Part shown: piece by piece, positions 1 to 8,972 of the stretch
Layout: each line of letters starts with the position of its first letter
Numbering within the stretch: position 1 is the first letter of the stretch
Assembly (NCBI RefSeq): GCF_014873875.1
Contig: NZ_JADBEM010000001.1
Span: 4,588,001 to 4,652,000, forward strand
DNA length: 64,000 nucleotides
Reading direction: 5' to 3'
From: Actinopolymorpha pittospori
GTDB lineage: Bacteria > Actinomycetota > Actinomycetes > Propionibacteriales > Actinopolymorphaceae
Notes under the pieces: model-generated
What the model was told of the DNA's origin: nothing
Database searches by the model: none
What the model saw: the letters and a program-made list of their open reading frames with translations, nothing else
Translations under genes and position numbers: made by a program

Positions 1-1
1 C

Positions 2-1855
2 TGGGTGGAGTCCGGAAAGTACGGCGGCCGGCTCGGGATGGTGATGGCAGAGAGCTACTCCTCGGCCATCAAGGAGTACATGTACGGCAACTCCTTCCTG
101 CGCTACCTCAACGACGGTCTCGACATCGGACCCGGCCTGGTCGAGAGCTGGGAGTCCAACGCCGATGCCACGGAATGGACGTTCCATTTCCGCAAGGGCC
201 TGAAGTGGTCGGACGGGCAGCCGTGGTCGACGGCCGACATCATGTACTGGTGGGACGACATGGTGCAGAACGACGCCTACGTCGGTCTGAACCCACCGGA
301 CGACGTGCGCTCGGGCCGCGACACCGTGGCGAAGGTGACGGCGCCTGACGAGACCACGCTCACGCTGACGTTCGACGCGCCGGCGCCGATCACTCCGGAG
401 CGGCTCGCGGCGTGGGTCAACAGCGCGGCCCAGGAAGGCAGCGTCGGGCCGCTGTGGATGATGCCCAAGCACTACATGACGCAGTTCCACCCGAAGTACA
501 ACAAGCAGATCACGAAGAAGGACTGGTACCTCGAGCACGACAACAAGGGCGACTTCGGCCGGAACACCGCCTGCCCCACGATGACCGGCTGGAAGCTGAA
601 GTCCTACAGCGAGGGCCGCAGCGTCCTGCTGGAGCGCAACCCTTACTACTACGTCGTCGACAAGGAAGGCAAGCAGCTTCCCTACCTCGACGAGGTCCAG
701 TTCAACATCGTGGTCGACGACCAGGTCCAGAAGCTGCAGATGCTCGAGGGCAAGGTCGACTACGTTCACGGTGGCCACCACAACCTCGTGCTCAGCGACA
801 TCTCCGGCTTCAAGCAGGCCGAGTCGCGCACCGGCGTGCGGGTGTTCCTGTGGGACAGCGGGTCCGGCACGGGATCCATCTGCTTCCTGAACTACGACTA
901 TCCCGAGCCGAAGATGCGGGCCATGATCCGGGAGCCGAAGTTCCGGCAGGCACTGTCCCACGCCATCAACCGGCCCGACGCCCGCAAGGCGATCTACTTC
1001 GAGACCGGTGAGGCGACCACCGGGACGCTCAGCCCCAAGGGCTCGATGTTCACCATCAACGACGAGGCCAAGAAGAAGTACGTCGAATGGCGTGACGCCT
1101 ACGTGAAGTACGACGTGGCCAAGGCGAAGTCGATGCTCGACGAACTCGGTGTCGTCGACAAGAACGGCGACGGGATGCGGGAGCTTCCCGACGGCTCGAA
1201 GCTGGAGATCTTCCTCGACTATCCCGCCGACGCCAGCCAGGAGCACGTCCAGAAGAACAACCACCTCAAGCGCGACTGGGAGGCGGTCGGCATCACCGCC
1301 AAGATCAACCCGGTGCCGCCGGAGGGGTTCGGCGACCGGTGGGGTCGCGGCGAGCTGATGACGACCACCGCCTGGGAGGTGGGCGACAACAGCCCGCTCG
1401 TCTATCCCGGTTGGGTCATCCCGGTCGAGACGGCGCACTGGGCGCCGTTGCACGGCCAGGCCTACCAGCTGCAGACCGGCGACCCGAACAAGCTCAAGCA
1501 GCAGCTGAACGTCTCGCCGTGGAAGCGCACGCCCCCGTGGGTCCTTCCCGAGAAGGACGACCCGATCGACCAGCTGTGGAAGCTGTACGCCCAGGCGAGG
1601 GTCGAGCCGGACAACATGAAGCGGATCGAGCTGATGTGGCAGGTCCAGAAGATCCACATCGACCACGGTCCGTTCTTCTACGGCATCGTCGCCGACTACC
1701 CGCGCATCGTGCTGGTCCGCGACGGGCTGAAGAACGTCCCGCGCCGGGAGAACCTCGCCCTCGGTGGCTGGGTGAACCCCTGGATCCTGCCCTCGCCCGC
1801 GGTCTACGACCCGGAGACGTACTTCTGGGACAACCCCGACGAGCACACCGGCTGA
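2..1855 (+). CDS. ABC transporter substrate-binding protein, family 5 (oligopeptide type), 5' partial
   Basis: The reading frame is open from the first base of the window, so the signal peptide/lipobox and true start are missing; a GTG at 5 is internal. The visible 617 codons match the extracytoplasmic solute-binding family 5 (DppA/OppA type). The early block GLVESWE is followed by the aromatic WTFHFRKGLKWSDG segment and an ADIMYWWD helix, and the C-terminal part reads GGWVNPWILPSP. It should bind peptides or another bulky solute outside the membrane and deliver it to an ABC permease. No permease or ATPase follows: the next gene is pcrA after a strong terminator, so the partners must lie upstream of the window or elsewhere. 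Peptide specificity is inferred from the family only. Confidence 0.9.
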   Translation, partial: WVESGKYGGRLGMVMAESYSSAIKEYMYGNSFLRYLNDGLDIGPGLVESWESNADATEWTFHFRKGLKWSDGQPWSTADIMYWWDDMVQNDAYVGLNPPDDVRSGRDTVAKVTAPDETTLTLTFDAPAPITPERLAAWVNSAAQEGSVGPLWMMPKHYMTQFHPKYNKQITKKDWYLEHDNKGDFGRNTACPTMTGWKLKSYSEGRSVLLERNPYYYVVDKEGKQLPYLDEVQFNIVVDDQVQKLQMLEGKVDYVHGGHHNLVLSDISGFKQAESRTGVRVFLWDSGSGTGSICFLNYDYPEPKMRAMIREPKFRQALSHAINRPDARKAIYFETGEATTGTLSPKGSMFTINDEAKKKYVEWRDAYVKYDVAKAKSMLDELGVVDKNGDGMRELPDGSKLEIFLDYPADASQEHVQKNNHLKRDWEAVGITAKINPVPPEGFGDRWGRGELMTTTAWEVGDNSPLVYPGWVIPVETAHWAPLHGQAYQLQTGDPNKLKQQLNVSPWKRTPPWVLPEKDDPIDQLWKLYAQARVEPDNMKRIELMWQVQKIHIDHGPFFYGIVADYPRIVLVRDGLKNVPRRENLALGGWVNPWILPSPAVYDPETYFWDNPDEHTG

Positions 1856-1869
1856 CCCGCCGGGTCGGA

Positions 1870-1902
1870 CCGGCCCGCGGACCTGCTCGGTCCGCGGGCC
1901 GG
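1870..1902 (+). terminator. Intrinsic-type terminator hairpin after the binding-protein gene
   Basis: A perfect 14-bp GC-only-but-one stem (1870-1883 with 1889-1902) closes a 5-nt loop (TGCTC), 15 bp after the stop codon. There is no U-tract, as is usual for GC-rich actinobacteria. Confidence 0.75.
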
Positions 1903-2069
1903 ACCTGGTCGCGACCTGCCCGCGACCTGGCCGTTCGTGGCGGGATCGGCGTCCGATCGGCCTCCGATCGGCGTCGATCCTGGTGCGATGACCCCCTTCG
2001 CCGGGGCTGTCCGGAGTGGGCATGGTTCGGCCACGGCCCGGTCGGGGGCGGGTTGTCGGCGGACGATCG

Positions 2070-2075
2070 TAGGCT
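2070..2075 (+). promoter_or_regulatory. Putative -10 box (TAGGCT) of pcrA, leaderless arrangement
   Basis: TAGGCT ends 8 nt before ATG 2084, so transcription would begin at or within a base of that codon. No convincing -35 box is visible at 16-18 nt. It is offered as the reason to prefer ATG 2084 over GTG 2078, which lies too close to the -10 to be transcribed fully. Confidence 0.45.
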
Positions 2076-2083
2076 GAGTGACG

Positions 2084-4393
2084 ATGAGCGCACTGTCTTC
2101 GCATCGCCCGGTCGCGATGTCCACCGATGAAGAGTCCGGCGACGCGGCCCCGCGGCGGCGTCGCCGAAGCGACCCCGAAACCCTGCTGGAGGGGCTCAAC
2201 CCGTCCCAGCGGGCCGCGGTCATGCACGAAGGGCACCCGCTGCTGGTCGTGGCGGGCGCGGGATCGGGCAAGACCAGGGTGCTCACCCGCCGGATCGCGT
2301 GGCTGCTCGGCGAGCGGGACGCCCGGCCGAGTTCGATCCTCGCGATCACGTTCACCAACAAGGCCGCCGGCGAGATGCGCGAGCGTGTCGCCGACCTGGT
2401 CGGTCCCAGGGCGGCGGAGGTCATGTGGGTCTCCACGTTCCACGCCGCCTGCGTGCGCATCCTGCGCCGGGAGATCAAGCGGTTCGGCATGTCCTCGTCG
2501 TTCTCGATCTACGACGACGCCGACTCCCGCCGGCTGATGACCCTCGTCTGCCGTGATCTCGACCTGGACTCCAAGCGCTACAACCCGCGCGCGATCCTCA
2601 ACTGGGTCTCCAACCTCAAGAACGAGCTGATCGACCACGAGGAGGCCGCGCGGCGGGCCGAGAACCACCTCGAGCGCACGTTCGCGGAGTGCTACGCCCT
2701 CTACCAGCAGCGGCTACGGGAGTCGAGTGCACTCGACTTCGACGACATCATCATGACCACGGTGCACCTGCTGCAGGCGTTCCCCGAGGCGCGCGACCAC
2801 TACCGCGAGCGGTTCGCCCACGTGCTCGTCGACGAGTACCAGGACACCAACCACGCGCAGTACGTCCTGGTGCGCGAGCTCACCAGCGCGGACGGCGGTG
2901 GGCCGCACGGTGAGCTGATGGTGGTGGGTGACGCCGACCAGTCGATCTACGGCTTCCGCGGCGCGACGATCCGCAACATCCTGCAGTTCGAGGAGGACTT
3001 CCCCGACGCGCGGGTCATCCTGCTCGAACAGAACTACCGCTCGACCCAGACGATCCTGTCCGCTGCCAACGCCGTCATCAGCCGCAACGCCGGGCGCAAG
3101 CCGAAGAACCTCTGGTCCGACGCGGGCGCCGGGGAGACCATCGTCGGTTACGTCGCGGAGGACGAGCACGACGAGGCGCAGTTCATCGCGGAGGAGATCG
3201 ACCGGCTCGGCGACGCCAAGGCCGCCCAGCCCAAGGACGTCGCCGTCTTCTACCGCACCAACGCGCAGAGCCGGGTGTTCGAGGAGATCTTCATCCGGGT
3301 CGGACTGCCCTACAAGGTCGTGGGTGGGGTGCGCTTCTACGAACGCCGCGAGGTCCGGGACGCACTCGCCTACCTCCGGTTGCTCGCCAACCCCGAGGAC
3401 ACGGTCTCGCTGCGACGCATCCTCAACGTGCCGAAGCGGGGGATCGGTGACCGCGCGGAGGCCTGCGTCGAGGCGTTCGCCCAGCGCGAGCGGATCACCT
3501 TCTGGCAGGCCCTGCGGCGCCCCGACGAGGTGCTCGGGCTCGCCACCCGGTCCGCCAACAGCATCCGCGGGTTCGTCACGATGATCGACGAACTGCTCGC
3601 GGCGGTGGCCGACGGCCTGCCGCCCGCCGAACTCCTCGATCAGGTGCTCGCCCGGACCGGCTACCTCCACGAGCTCGAGACCTCCGCCGACCCGCAGGAC
3701 GAGACCCGGATCGAGAACCTCTCCGAGCTGGTCGCGGTGGCCCGGGAGTTCACCGAGAACGCCGCGGCGGAGGGCACCCCGGCGACCCTCGCCGACTTCC
3801 TCGAGCGGGTCGCCCTGGTCGCCGACTCCGACCAGATCCCCGACGGGGAGGACAACGGCGGGGTGGTGACGCTGATGACCCTGCACACGGCCAAGGGGCT
3901 GGAGTTCCCGGTGGTCTTCCTGACCGGCCTGGAGGACGGTGTGTTCCCGCACCAGCGTTCACAGACCGACGCCAAGGAGCTGGAGGAGGAACGCCGCCTC
4001 GCCTACGTCGGCATCACCCGTGCGCAGCAGCGGCTCTACGTCTCCCGCGCGGTGGTGCGCAGTGCCTGGGGCGCCCCCCAGCACAACCCGGAGTCACGCT
4101 TCCTCGACGAGATCCCGGCCGAGCTGGTCGACTGGCGGCGTACGGAGGCTGACCACACGTCGTGGACCTCCCAGTCCGCCACTTCGCGGCGTGCCGAGCG
4201 GCAGGGCACCCGACCGGGGCAGCGGCCGATCGTGGCGCTGTCGCCCGGCGACCGGGTGGTGCACGACTCGTTCGGGATGGGATCGGTGGTGGCGACCGCC
4301 GGACAGGGGGACAACGCCGAGGCGACCGTCGACTTCGGGTCGGAGGGCGTCAAGCGCTTCCTGCTCCGCTACGCACCGCTGGAGAAGCTGTAG
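2084..4393 (+). CDS. pcrA: ATP-dependent DNA helicase PcrA/UvrD (superfamily 1A)
   Basis: A 3'-5' SF1A helicase for nucleotide excision repair and replication-conflict clearance; about 769 aa, the usual size. All key motifs are visible: Q-motif region LNPSQRAAV, Walker A GAGSGKT (around residue 60), motif II VDEYQDT, motif III GDADQSIYGFRG, motif V TLHTAKGLEFP and motif VI YVGITRAQQR. A basic linker and a Tudor-like C-terminal segment (GDRVVHDSFGMGSV) end the protein, as in PcrA that docks RNA polymerase. The start at ATG 2084 is chosen because a -10 hexamer ends 8 nt upstream, suggesting a leaderless mRNA; GTG 2078 and ATG 2117 are alternatives. It is flanked by terminators on both sides and so is probably monocistronic. 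Confidence 0.96.
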   Translation: MSALSSHRPVAMSTDEESGDAAPRRRRRSDPETLLEGLNPSQRAAVMHEGHPLLVVAGAGSGKTRVLTRRIAWLLGERDARPSSILAITFTNKAAGEMRERVADLVGPRAAEVMWVSTFHAACVRILRREIKRFGMSSSFSIYDDADSRRLMTLVCRDLDLDSKRYNPRAILNWVSNLKNELIDHEEAARRAENHLERTFAECYALYQQRLRESSALDFDDIIMTTVHLLQAFPEARDHYRERFAHVLVDEYQDTNHAQYVLVRELTSADGGGPHGELMVVGDADQSIYGFRGATIRNILQFEEDFPDARVILLEQNYRSTQTILSAANAVISRNAGRKPKNLWSDAGAGETIVGYVAEDEHDEAQFIAEEIDRLGDAKAAQPKDVAVFYRTNAQSRVFEEIFIRVGLPYKVVGGVRFYERREVRDALAYLRLLANPEDTVSLRRILNVPKRGIGDRAEACVEAFAQRERITFWQALRRPDEVLGLATRSANSIRGFVTMIDELLAAVADGLPPAELLDQVLARTGYLHELETSADPQDETRIENLSELVAVAREFTENAAAEGTPATLADFLERVALVADSDQIPDGEDNGGVVTLMTLHTAKGLEFPVVFLTGLEDGVFPHQRSQTDAKELEEERRLAYVGITRAQQRLYVSRAVVRSAWGAPQHNPESRFLDEIPAELVDWRRTEADHTSWTSQSATSRRAERQGTRPGQRPIVALSPGDRVVHDSFGMGSVVATAGQGDNAEATVDFGSEGVKRFLLRYAPLEKL

Positions 4394-4425
4394 GGGCGGC
4401 TCGCCGCCCGCCGGTGATCATGATC

Positions 4426-4475
4426 TGACCCGGGAAGGATTCCGGGCTTCGTACGCCTGGAGTCCTTCAGGGTCA
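4426..4475. terminator. Imperfect hairpin between convergent pcrA and M23 peptidase genes
   Basis: The arms 4426-4443 and 4459-4475 pair with one bulge and two mismatches around a loop of about 15 nt. Its position between two convergent genes suggests a shared terminator, but the stem is not perfect. Confidence 0.4.
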
Positions 4476-4495
4476 CGACCCGGGCTGCGCCGCGA

Positions 4496-5539
4496 TCAGA
4501 GCAGGCCGCGCTCGCGCAGCCAGGGGAGCGGGTCGATCGCGTCGCCATCCGACGGGTGCACCTCGAAGTGCAGGTGAGGCCCGGTCGAGTTGCCGGTGCT
4601 ACCGACATAGCCGATCACTGTGCCCGCTTCGACGTAGCCGGTCCTGAGCTTGTAGGCCGACAGGTGGCAGTACCACGTCACCGTGCCGTCCTTCAGCTGA
4701 ACCTTGATCCGGTTGCCGTAGGGGCCGTCGTAGGAAGCGTCGATGATCCTGCCCTCGCCGACCGAGCGGACAGGCGTGCCCATGGGCGAGGCGAAGTCCT
4801 GTCCGGTGTGCAGGTTGGACCACATGGAGCCCGACCGCCCGAAGCCGGCCGACAGGCGGAACTTCTCCACCGGGAGGACCCACTCGATGTGACGTTCGAA
4901 CACCTGCGTGTCGGTCGCACCGGCCGCGGTGCGTTCGAGTGCCTGCGCCTGCTTGCTCTGTGCCTCGGCCCAGGCCGCGCGCTCCTTCTCGACCGCGATC
5001 CGTGCCTCCCGCGCCGCGGCCGCCTTCGCGTCGCTCACGGCCTTGGCGTCTCGCTTGGAGCGGTCTGCCCGGGCGGCCGCCTCGGCACGCGCCTGCTGGA
5101 CCTGGTTGACGCTGAGGGCGATCTCGGCGGGCATCGGGCTGTGCGCGGTCGTCTCGCCCGCGGCGGCCGTGATCACGCCAGACTGCAGGGTGAGGGCGCC
5201 GGCTCCGGCGGCGACCAGGGTCGCGACGCCGGCCACGGCCGGGATGGTCGGGAAGCTCTTGTTGGACGCGGCCTTGCGGTGTCCGCCGGGCTTCTTGCGT
5301 TGCCCCGCCGTCGTCGCCTCGCGGCTGGAAGGTGCAGGGCTGGGGGAGGCGGCGGCCTCGGTGGCCTCAACGCTGTCGAGAACCTCGCGACGGACGCTCT
5401 GCGCGCGGGCGCCGTCGGGGATGCGAAGGGTGTCGGAGAATCCGGCCACCCGCCTGCCCGGTGACGAGCCTGCTAACCCCCGGAGAGGTCGAGCGCGGTC
5501 GGCGGACGCGGCGCGGCGGTGCTTCGCTGGGTCGGCCAC
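4496..5539 (-). CDS. Membrane-anchored M23 family metallopeptidase (peptidoglycan endopeptidase)
   Basis: 347 aa with a C-terminal LytM/peptidase M23 domain, a zinc endopeptidase that cuts peptide bridges in peptidoglycan outside the cell. Zinc-ligand motifs are visible: HTGQD (His and Asp, around residue 245) and HLHFE (322-326), with the YGNRI and GSTGNSTGPH loops of an active enzyme. A long basic/Pro-Ser-rich N-terminus precedes one hydrophobic segment (about 120-140), followed by an Ala/Glu/Arg/Lys-rich helix (about 155-215) that probably forms a coiled coil holding the domain away from the membrane. It starts at GTG 5539 behind a G-run; a sigma70-like promoter lies about 55 bp upstream. 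It is transcribed convergently to pcrA and alone. Confidence 0.93.
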   Translation of the reverse strand: MADPAKHRRAASADRARPLRGLAGSSPGRRVAGFSDTLRIPDGARAQSVRREVLDSVEATEAAASPSPAPSSREATTAGQRKKPGGHRKAASNKSFPTIPAVAGVATLVAAGAGALTLQSGVITAAAGETTAHSPMPAEIALSVNQVQQARAEAAARADRSKRDAKAVSDAKAAAAREARIAVEKERAAWAEAQSKQAQALERTAAGATDTQVFERHIEWVLPVEKFRLSAGFGRSGSMWSNLHTGQDFASPMGTPVRSVGEGRIIDASYDGPYGNRIKVQLKDGTVTWYCHLSAYKLRTGYVEAGTVIGYVGSTGNSTGPHLHFEVHPSDGDAIDPLPWLRERGLL

Positions 5540-5594
5540 TACCGCGAACCCCCCTTAACCGGGTCAGACGTTCAGGAGTCGTAGGTCGCCCGAG

Positions 5595-5623
5595 ACGATA
5601 ACGGATCGGCCTACTCGTGCCAA
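5595..5623 (-). promoter_or_regulatory. Sigma70-like promoter of the M23 peptidase gene
   Basis: On the minus strand, TTGGCA (-35) and TATCGT (-10) are separated by exactly 17 nt. The start site would lie near 5588, giving a 5' leader of about 50 nt. That leader is too short for a c-di-AMP riboswitch, which often precedes such genes. The rest of the 362-bp gap between the two divergent genes shows nothing but a short direct repeat near 5880. Confidence 0.65.
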
Positions 5624-5862
5624 ATGTTCCCGCACGGAACGTGCCGAAACTGGCCCCCGCAATGCGGCCCAACCCGGCATATCGGACATCGCCGGGGGCG
5701 CAGAGTCACGGAAAGCGGTCGAACCGTTACACCTTTGGGCGCATCGCTTCGATCCCGCTCCCGGGCGGGGTCCAGATGTCATAGGTTCGAGGCGTCGGGC
5801 GGGGTAGCTGCCGAGCCGGATCGGCTTCGGGCGCGGTCCGGACGCTCGTCGAAGACTCATCG

Positions 5863-5897
5863 AACGCCGGTCGAGAACGCAACGCCGGTTGAGAACG
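5863..5897 (+). repeat. 17-bp direct repeat just before the B12-binding gene
   Basis: Two copies of a 17-mer (5863-5879 and 5881-5897), differing at one base, are spaced 18 bp apart and end 4 bp before GTG 5902. They could be an operator or a simple duplication; the second copy supplies a purine-rich GAGAGG that may act as ribosome binding site. Confidence 0.5.
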
Positions 5898-5901
5898 AGA
5901 G

Positions 5902-6378
5902 GTGCGAAGCGCCGTGGAGGCACAGGAAGCGCGGTCCACGATCCGGGTGATAGTCGCCAAGCCCGGCCTCGACGGCCACGACCGCGGGGCGAAGGTCGTC
6001 GCACGCGCGCTGCGCGATGCCGGCATGGAGGTCATCTATACCGGCCTGCACCAGACCCCTGAGCAGATCGTCGAGACGGCGATCCAGGAGGACGCGGACG
6101 GCATCGGACTCTCCGTGCTCTCCGGGGCCCACATGACGCTGTTCCAGCGCCTGATGACGTTGCTCCGGGAGCGGGACGCGGACGACATCCTCGTCTTCGG
6201 AGGCGGAATCGTCCCCGAGGCCGACATCGCGGCGCTGCGGGAGTTGGGTGTCGCGAAGATCTTCACGCCCGGTGCCTCCACCCACGAGATCGTGAGCTGG
6301 GTCCGGGCCAACCTGGGTGAGTGTGCCGAGCCCGGCGAGCCGGCCGAGACGGGTTCTGGGGCCGGGTCCGCCGGCTGA
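5902..6378 (+). CDS. Stand-alone cobalamin-binding subunit of a methylmalonyl-CoA-type mutase
   Basis: 158 aa, essentially one B12-binding Rossmann domain. The 'base-off/His-on' signature DxHxxG is present as D24-G-H26-D-R-G29, followed by VARALRDAGMEVIYTG. A second motif of the family, GLSVLSG, and the glycine-rich FGGGI turn that holds the dimethylbenzimidazole tail are also visible. Such a subunit is inactive alone and pairs with a catalytic TIM-barrel subunit; the only one here is at 41014-42630. It starts at GTG 5902 after GAGAGG; GTG 5914 is an alternative. The last 25 residues are low-complexity Gly/Ser/Ala/Glu and overlap a tandem duplication. Assignment as B12 subunit is firm; the substrate rests on the partner. 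Confidence 0.9.
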   Translation: MRSAVEAQEARSTIRVIVAKPGLDGHDRGAKVVARALRDAGMEVIYTGLHQTPEQIVETAIQEDADGIGLSVLSGAHMTLFQRLMTLLRERDADDILVFGGGIVPEADIAALRELGVAKIFTPGASTHEIVSWVRANLGECAEPGEPAETGSGAGSAG

Positions 6379-6413
6379 GTCGGGTTCTGGGCCTGGGCGG
6401 TCCGCCGGCTGAG
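6350..6413 (+). repeat. Imperfect tandem duplication over the end of the B12-subunit gene
   Basis: Copies at 6350-6379 and 6381-6413 share CGGGTTCTGGG at the left and TCCGCCGGCTGAG at the right, differing by a few inserted bases. The first copy contains the TGA stop, so the second is untranslated. Probably a recent slip duplication. Confidence 0.6.
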
Positions 6414-6543
6414 CGGATTCGTATCGCATGGCGAGATGTCCCGGTTCGCGAAGGTGACTCCGCCGCTGCTCACCCGGTGCGTACAGGCGTGCGGGAACGC
6501 GGACTGAGTGTGACCCGCTCGCGGGGCGCGTACCCGGCGGGTT

Positions 6544-6549
6544 TAGGCT
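6544..6549 (+). promoter_or_regulatory. Putative -10 box (TAGGCT) for sucCD
   Basis: The same TAGGCT hexamer is found before pcrA and mdh. It lies 70 bp upstream of the sucC start, with no clear -35. The gap 6379-6618 shows no gene. Confidence 0.35.
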
Positions 6550-6618
6550 CGCCGCCGGGCTTCGGAGCACAGCTCGCGGCCGCCAGGCGTATGCGAACCG
6601 ATCAGGAAGAGCGCGCTC

Positions 6619-7794
6619 GTGGACTTGATGGAATATCAGGCGAAGGAACTCTTCGCCAAGCACGGCGTACCGGTCACACTCGGCCGGGTCGTGGAATCAC
6701 CCGATGACGCGCGAGCCGCCGCCGAGGAACTCGGTGGGCGAGTCGTCGTCAAGGCGCAGGTCAAGACCGGAGGCCGAGGCAAGGCGGGCGGCGTCAAACT
6801 CGCCGCCGATCCGGACGAGGCGGTCGTGCACGCGCGGGCCATCCTCGGGATGGACATCAAGGGCCACGTGGTGCGTCGCGTGTTGATCGCACCCGCCGCG
6901 GCGATCGCCGAGGAGTACTACTTCTCCTTCCTCCTGGACCGGTCGAACCGCTCGTACCTCTGCATCGCCAGCGCCCAGGGCGGCGTGGAGATCGAAGAGG
7001 TCGCGCACACCAACCCCGAAGCGGTCGCGCAGATCTCGATCGACCCGGTGACCGGCGTCGACGAGGCCAAGGCCCGGGAGATCGTGACGGCCGCCGGCTT
7101 CCCCGCCGACGTCGCGGACGCGGCCCTCCCGGCCGTCCTGCGCCTGTGGGACGCCTTCGTCGCCGAGGACGCGACGCTGGTCGAGGTCAATCCACTGGTC
7201 AAGCTCGCGGACGGCACCGTCGAGGCCCTCGACGGCAAGGTCACCCTCGACGACAACGCCGCGTTCCGGCACCCGGAGCACGCGGAGTTCGAGGACAAGG
7301 CCGCGGCCGACCCGCTGGAGCGCCGGGCCAAGGAGAAGCACCTCAACTACGTCAAGCTGCAGGGCCAGGTCGGAATCATCGGCAACGGTGCCGGCCTGGT
7401 GATGAGCACGCTGGACGTCGTGGCCTACGCCGGTGAGGAGTTCAACGGCGTCAAGCCGGCCAACTTCCTCGACATCGGCGGCGGCGCGTCCGCCGAGGTG
7501 ATGGCGAACGGTCTGGAGATCGTGCTGTCGGACGCCGACGTCAAGGCCGTCTTCGTCAACGTCTTCGGCGGCATCACCGCCTGCGACGCGGTGGCGAACG
7601 GCATCGTCTCGGCGTTCAAGCTGCTCGAGGAGCGCGGTGAGGCAGTCGCCAAGCCGCTCGTCGTACGCCTCGACGGCAACAACGCCGAACTGGGCCGGCA
7701 GATCCTCGCCGACGCCGCCCTGCCCGGTGTCGAGCAGGTCGACACGATGGATGGCGCCGCGCGTCGCGCGGCCGAGTTGGCCGCGGCGCGGTAA
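6619..7794 (+). CDS. sucC: Succinyl-CoA synthetase (ADP-forming) subunit beta
   Basis: 391 aa, matching the family length. It converts succinyl-CoA + ADP/GDP + Pi to succinate + NTP in the TCA cycle as a complex with SucD. The ATP-grasp N-terminus starts EYQAKELFAKHGVPV, followed by the nucleotide-binding KAQVKTGGRGKAGG loop. The central VEVNPLV motif carries Mg ligands, and the C-terminal domain has GNGAGL, FLDIGGG and VNVFGGIT. GTG 6619 is chosen over ATG 6628 because homologues begin MDL-x-EYQAK, which this codon reproduces, and AGGAAGAG lies 7 nt upstream. It is followed by sucD after 14 bp, so the two form one operon. Confidence 0.97.
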   Translation: MDLMEYQAKELFAKHGVPVTLGRVVESPDDARAAAEELGGRVVVKAQVKTGGRGKAGGVKLAADPDEAVVHARAILGMDIKGHVVRRVLIAPAAAIAEEYYFSFLLDRSNRSYLCIASAQGGVEIEEVAHTNPEAVAQISIDPVTGVDEAKAREIVTAAGFPADVADAALPAVLRLWDAFVAEDATLVEVNPLVKLADGTVEALDGKVTLDDNAAFRHPEHAEFEDKAAADPLERRAKEKHLNYVKLQGQVGIIGNGAGLVMSTLDVVAYAGEEFNGVKPANFLDIGGGASAEVMANGLEIVLSDADVKAVFVNVFGGITACDAVANGIVSAFKLLEERGEAVAKPLVVRLDGNNAELGRQILADAALPGVEQVDTMDGAARRAAELAAAR

Positions 7795-7808
7795 GGAGCG
7801 ACTGGACC

Positions 7809-8696
7809 ATGGCGATCTTCCTCACCGAGAACAGCAAGGTCATCGTCCAGGGGATGACCGGTTCCGAGGGCAGCATCCACACCCGGAAGATGCTGCGTGC
7901 CGGCACCAACATCGTCGGTGGCACCAACCCGCGCAAGGCCGGCCAGAAGGTCGAGGTCGAGGGGCGTTCGCTCCCGATCTTCGCCACGGTCGGCGAGGCG
8001 ATGGCGCAGACCGGTGCCGACGTCAGCGTGGTGTTCGTGCCTCCGGCGTTCACCAAGGACGCGGTCAACGAGGCCATCGACGCCGGCATGCCGCTGGTGG
8101 TGGTCATCACCGAGGGCGTGCCCGTGCACGACACCGCGGACTTCTTCACCCGGGCCCAGCAGTCGGGCCGCACCCGCATCGTCGGGCCCAACTGCCCGGG
8201 TGTCGCCTCACCGGGCAAGTCGTTCGCCGGCATCATCCCGGCCGACATCACCGGCCCGGGCAAGATCGGGCTCGTCTCCAAGTCGGGGACGCTGACCTAC
8301 CAGATGATGTACGAGCTGCGCGACATCGGCTTCTCGACGGCCGTCGGTATCGGCGGTGACCCGATCATCGGTACGACGCACATCGACGCGCTCGAGGCGT
8401 TCGAGGCCGACCCCGAGACCGAGGTCATCGTGATGATCGGCGAGATCGGTGGGGACGCCGAGGAACGCGCGGCCGAGTTCATCAAGGCGCACGTGACCAA
8501 GCCGGTCGTCGGGTACGTCGCGGGCTTCACCGCGCCCGAGGGCAAGACGATGGGTCACGCGGGCGCGATCGTCTCCGGCTCCTCCGGTACGGCGCAGGCG
8601 AAGAAGGAAGCGCTCGAGGCGTGCGGGGTCAAGGTCGGCAAGACGCCGAGCGAGACCGCCCAGCTGGTGCGTGAGCTCGTGGAGGGGCGCCGCTAG
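7809..8696 (+). CDS. sucD: Succinyl-CoA synthetase subunit alpha
   Basis: 295 aa, normal length. It binds CoA through its N-terminal Rossmann domain (QGMTGSEGS, GTNPRKAG) and carries the phosphohistidine in GHAGAIVSG near residue 250; the NCPGV and IGEIGG motifs are also intact. A GGAGCGAC sequence precedes ATG 7809. It is the second gene of sucCD and is closed by a 19-bp perfect terminator hairpin downstream. No further TCA gene is in this operon; mdh and icd follow 8 kb later. Confidence 0.97.
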   Translation: MAIFLTENSKVIVQGMTGSEGSIHTRKMLRAGTNIVGGTNPRKAGQKVEVEGRSLPIFATVGEAMAQTGADVSVVFVPPAFTKDAVNEAIDAGMPLVVVITEGVPVHDTADFFTRAQQSGRTRIVGPNCPGVASPGKSFAGIIPADITGPGKIGLVSKSGTLTYQMMYELRDIGFSTAVGIGGDPIIGTTHIDALEAFEADPETEVIVMIGEIGGDAEERAAEFIKAHVTKPVVGYVAGFTAPEGKTMGHAGAIVSGSSGTAQAKKEALEACGVKVGKTPSETAQLVRELVEGRR

Positions 8697-8862
8697 GCCC
8701 TCACTTCGGTCGAGGGCTGCCTGTCGGTTCGGATCTGCCGGCCATCTACGGTCGGCGGATCCAGCCTGCCCGCCATCTGGCCTGCCCTCGTCATATCTGT
8801 CGGCGAGCCGCACCAGGCCGCCGGACATCGGGCGGCCATTCCACAGATCGGCCACCTATTGC

Positions 8863-8905
8863 CGCGAGGCCGGTCGTGACCCACCTGGTCACGACCGGCC
8901 TCGCG
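8863..8905. terminator. Strong hairpin (19-bp perfect stem) between sucD and a convergent gene
   Basis: 8863-8881 pairs without mismatch to 8887-8905 around a 5-nt loop (CACCT). It lies between sucD (+) and the membrane protein gene (-), so it can terminate both. A smaller 10-bp hairpin with one mismatch sits nearer sucD (about 8731-8762). Confidence 0.8.
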
Positions 8906-8972
8906 TCGTTCGGCTCGGCGGTTCGGGACCGCCTTCGAGGGCGGCGTCCGGCAGCAGCCGGGGCGCCGCCGT

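Noticed and set aside
5540..5901. c-di-AMP (ydaO) riboswitch upstream of the M23 peptidase gene
   Set aside because: Such switches often precede cell-wall hydrolase genes, but the predicted leader is about 50 nt and no ydaO core motifs are visible; the region instead shows a standard promoter.
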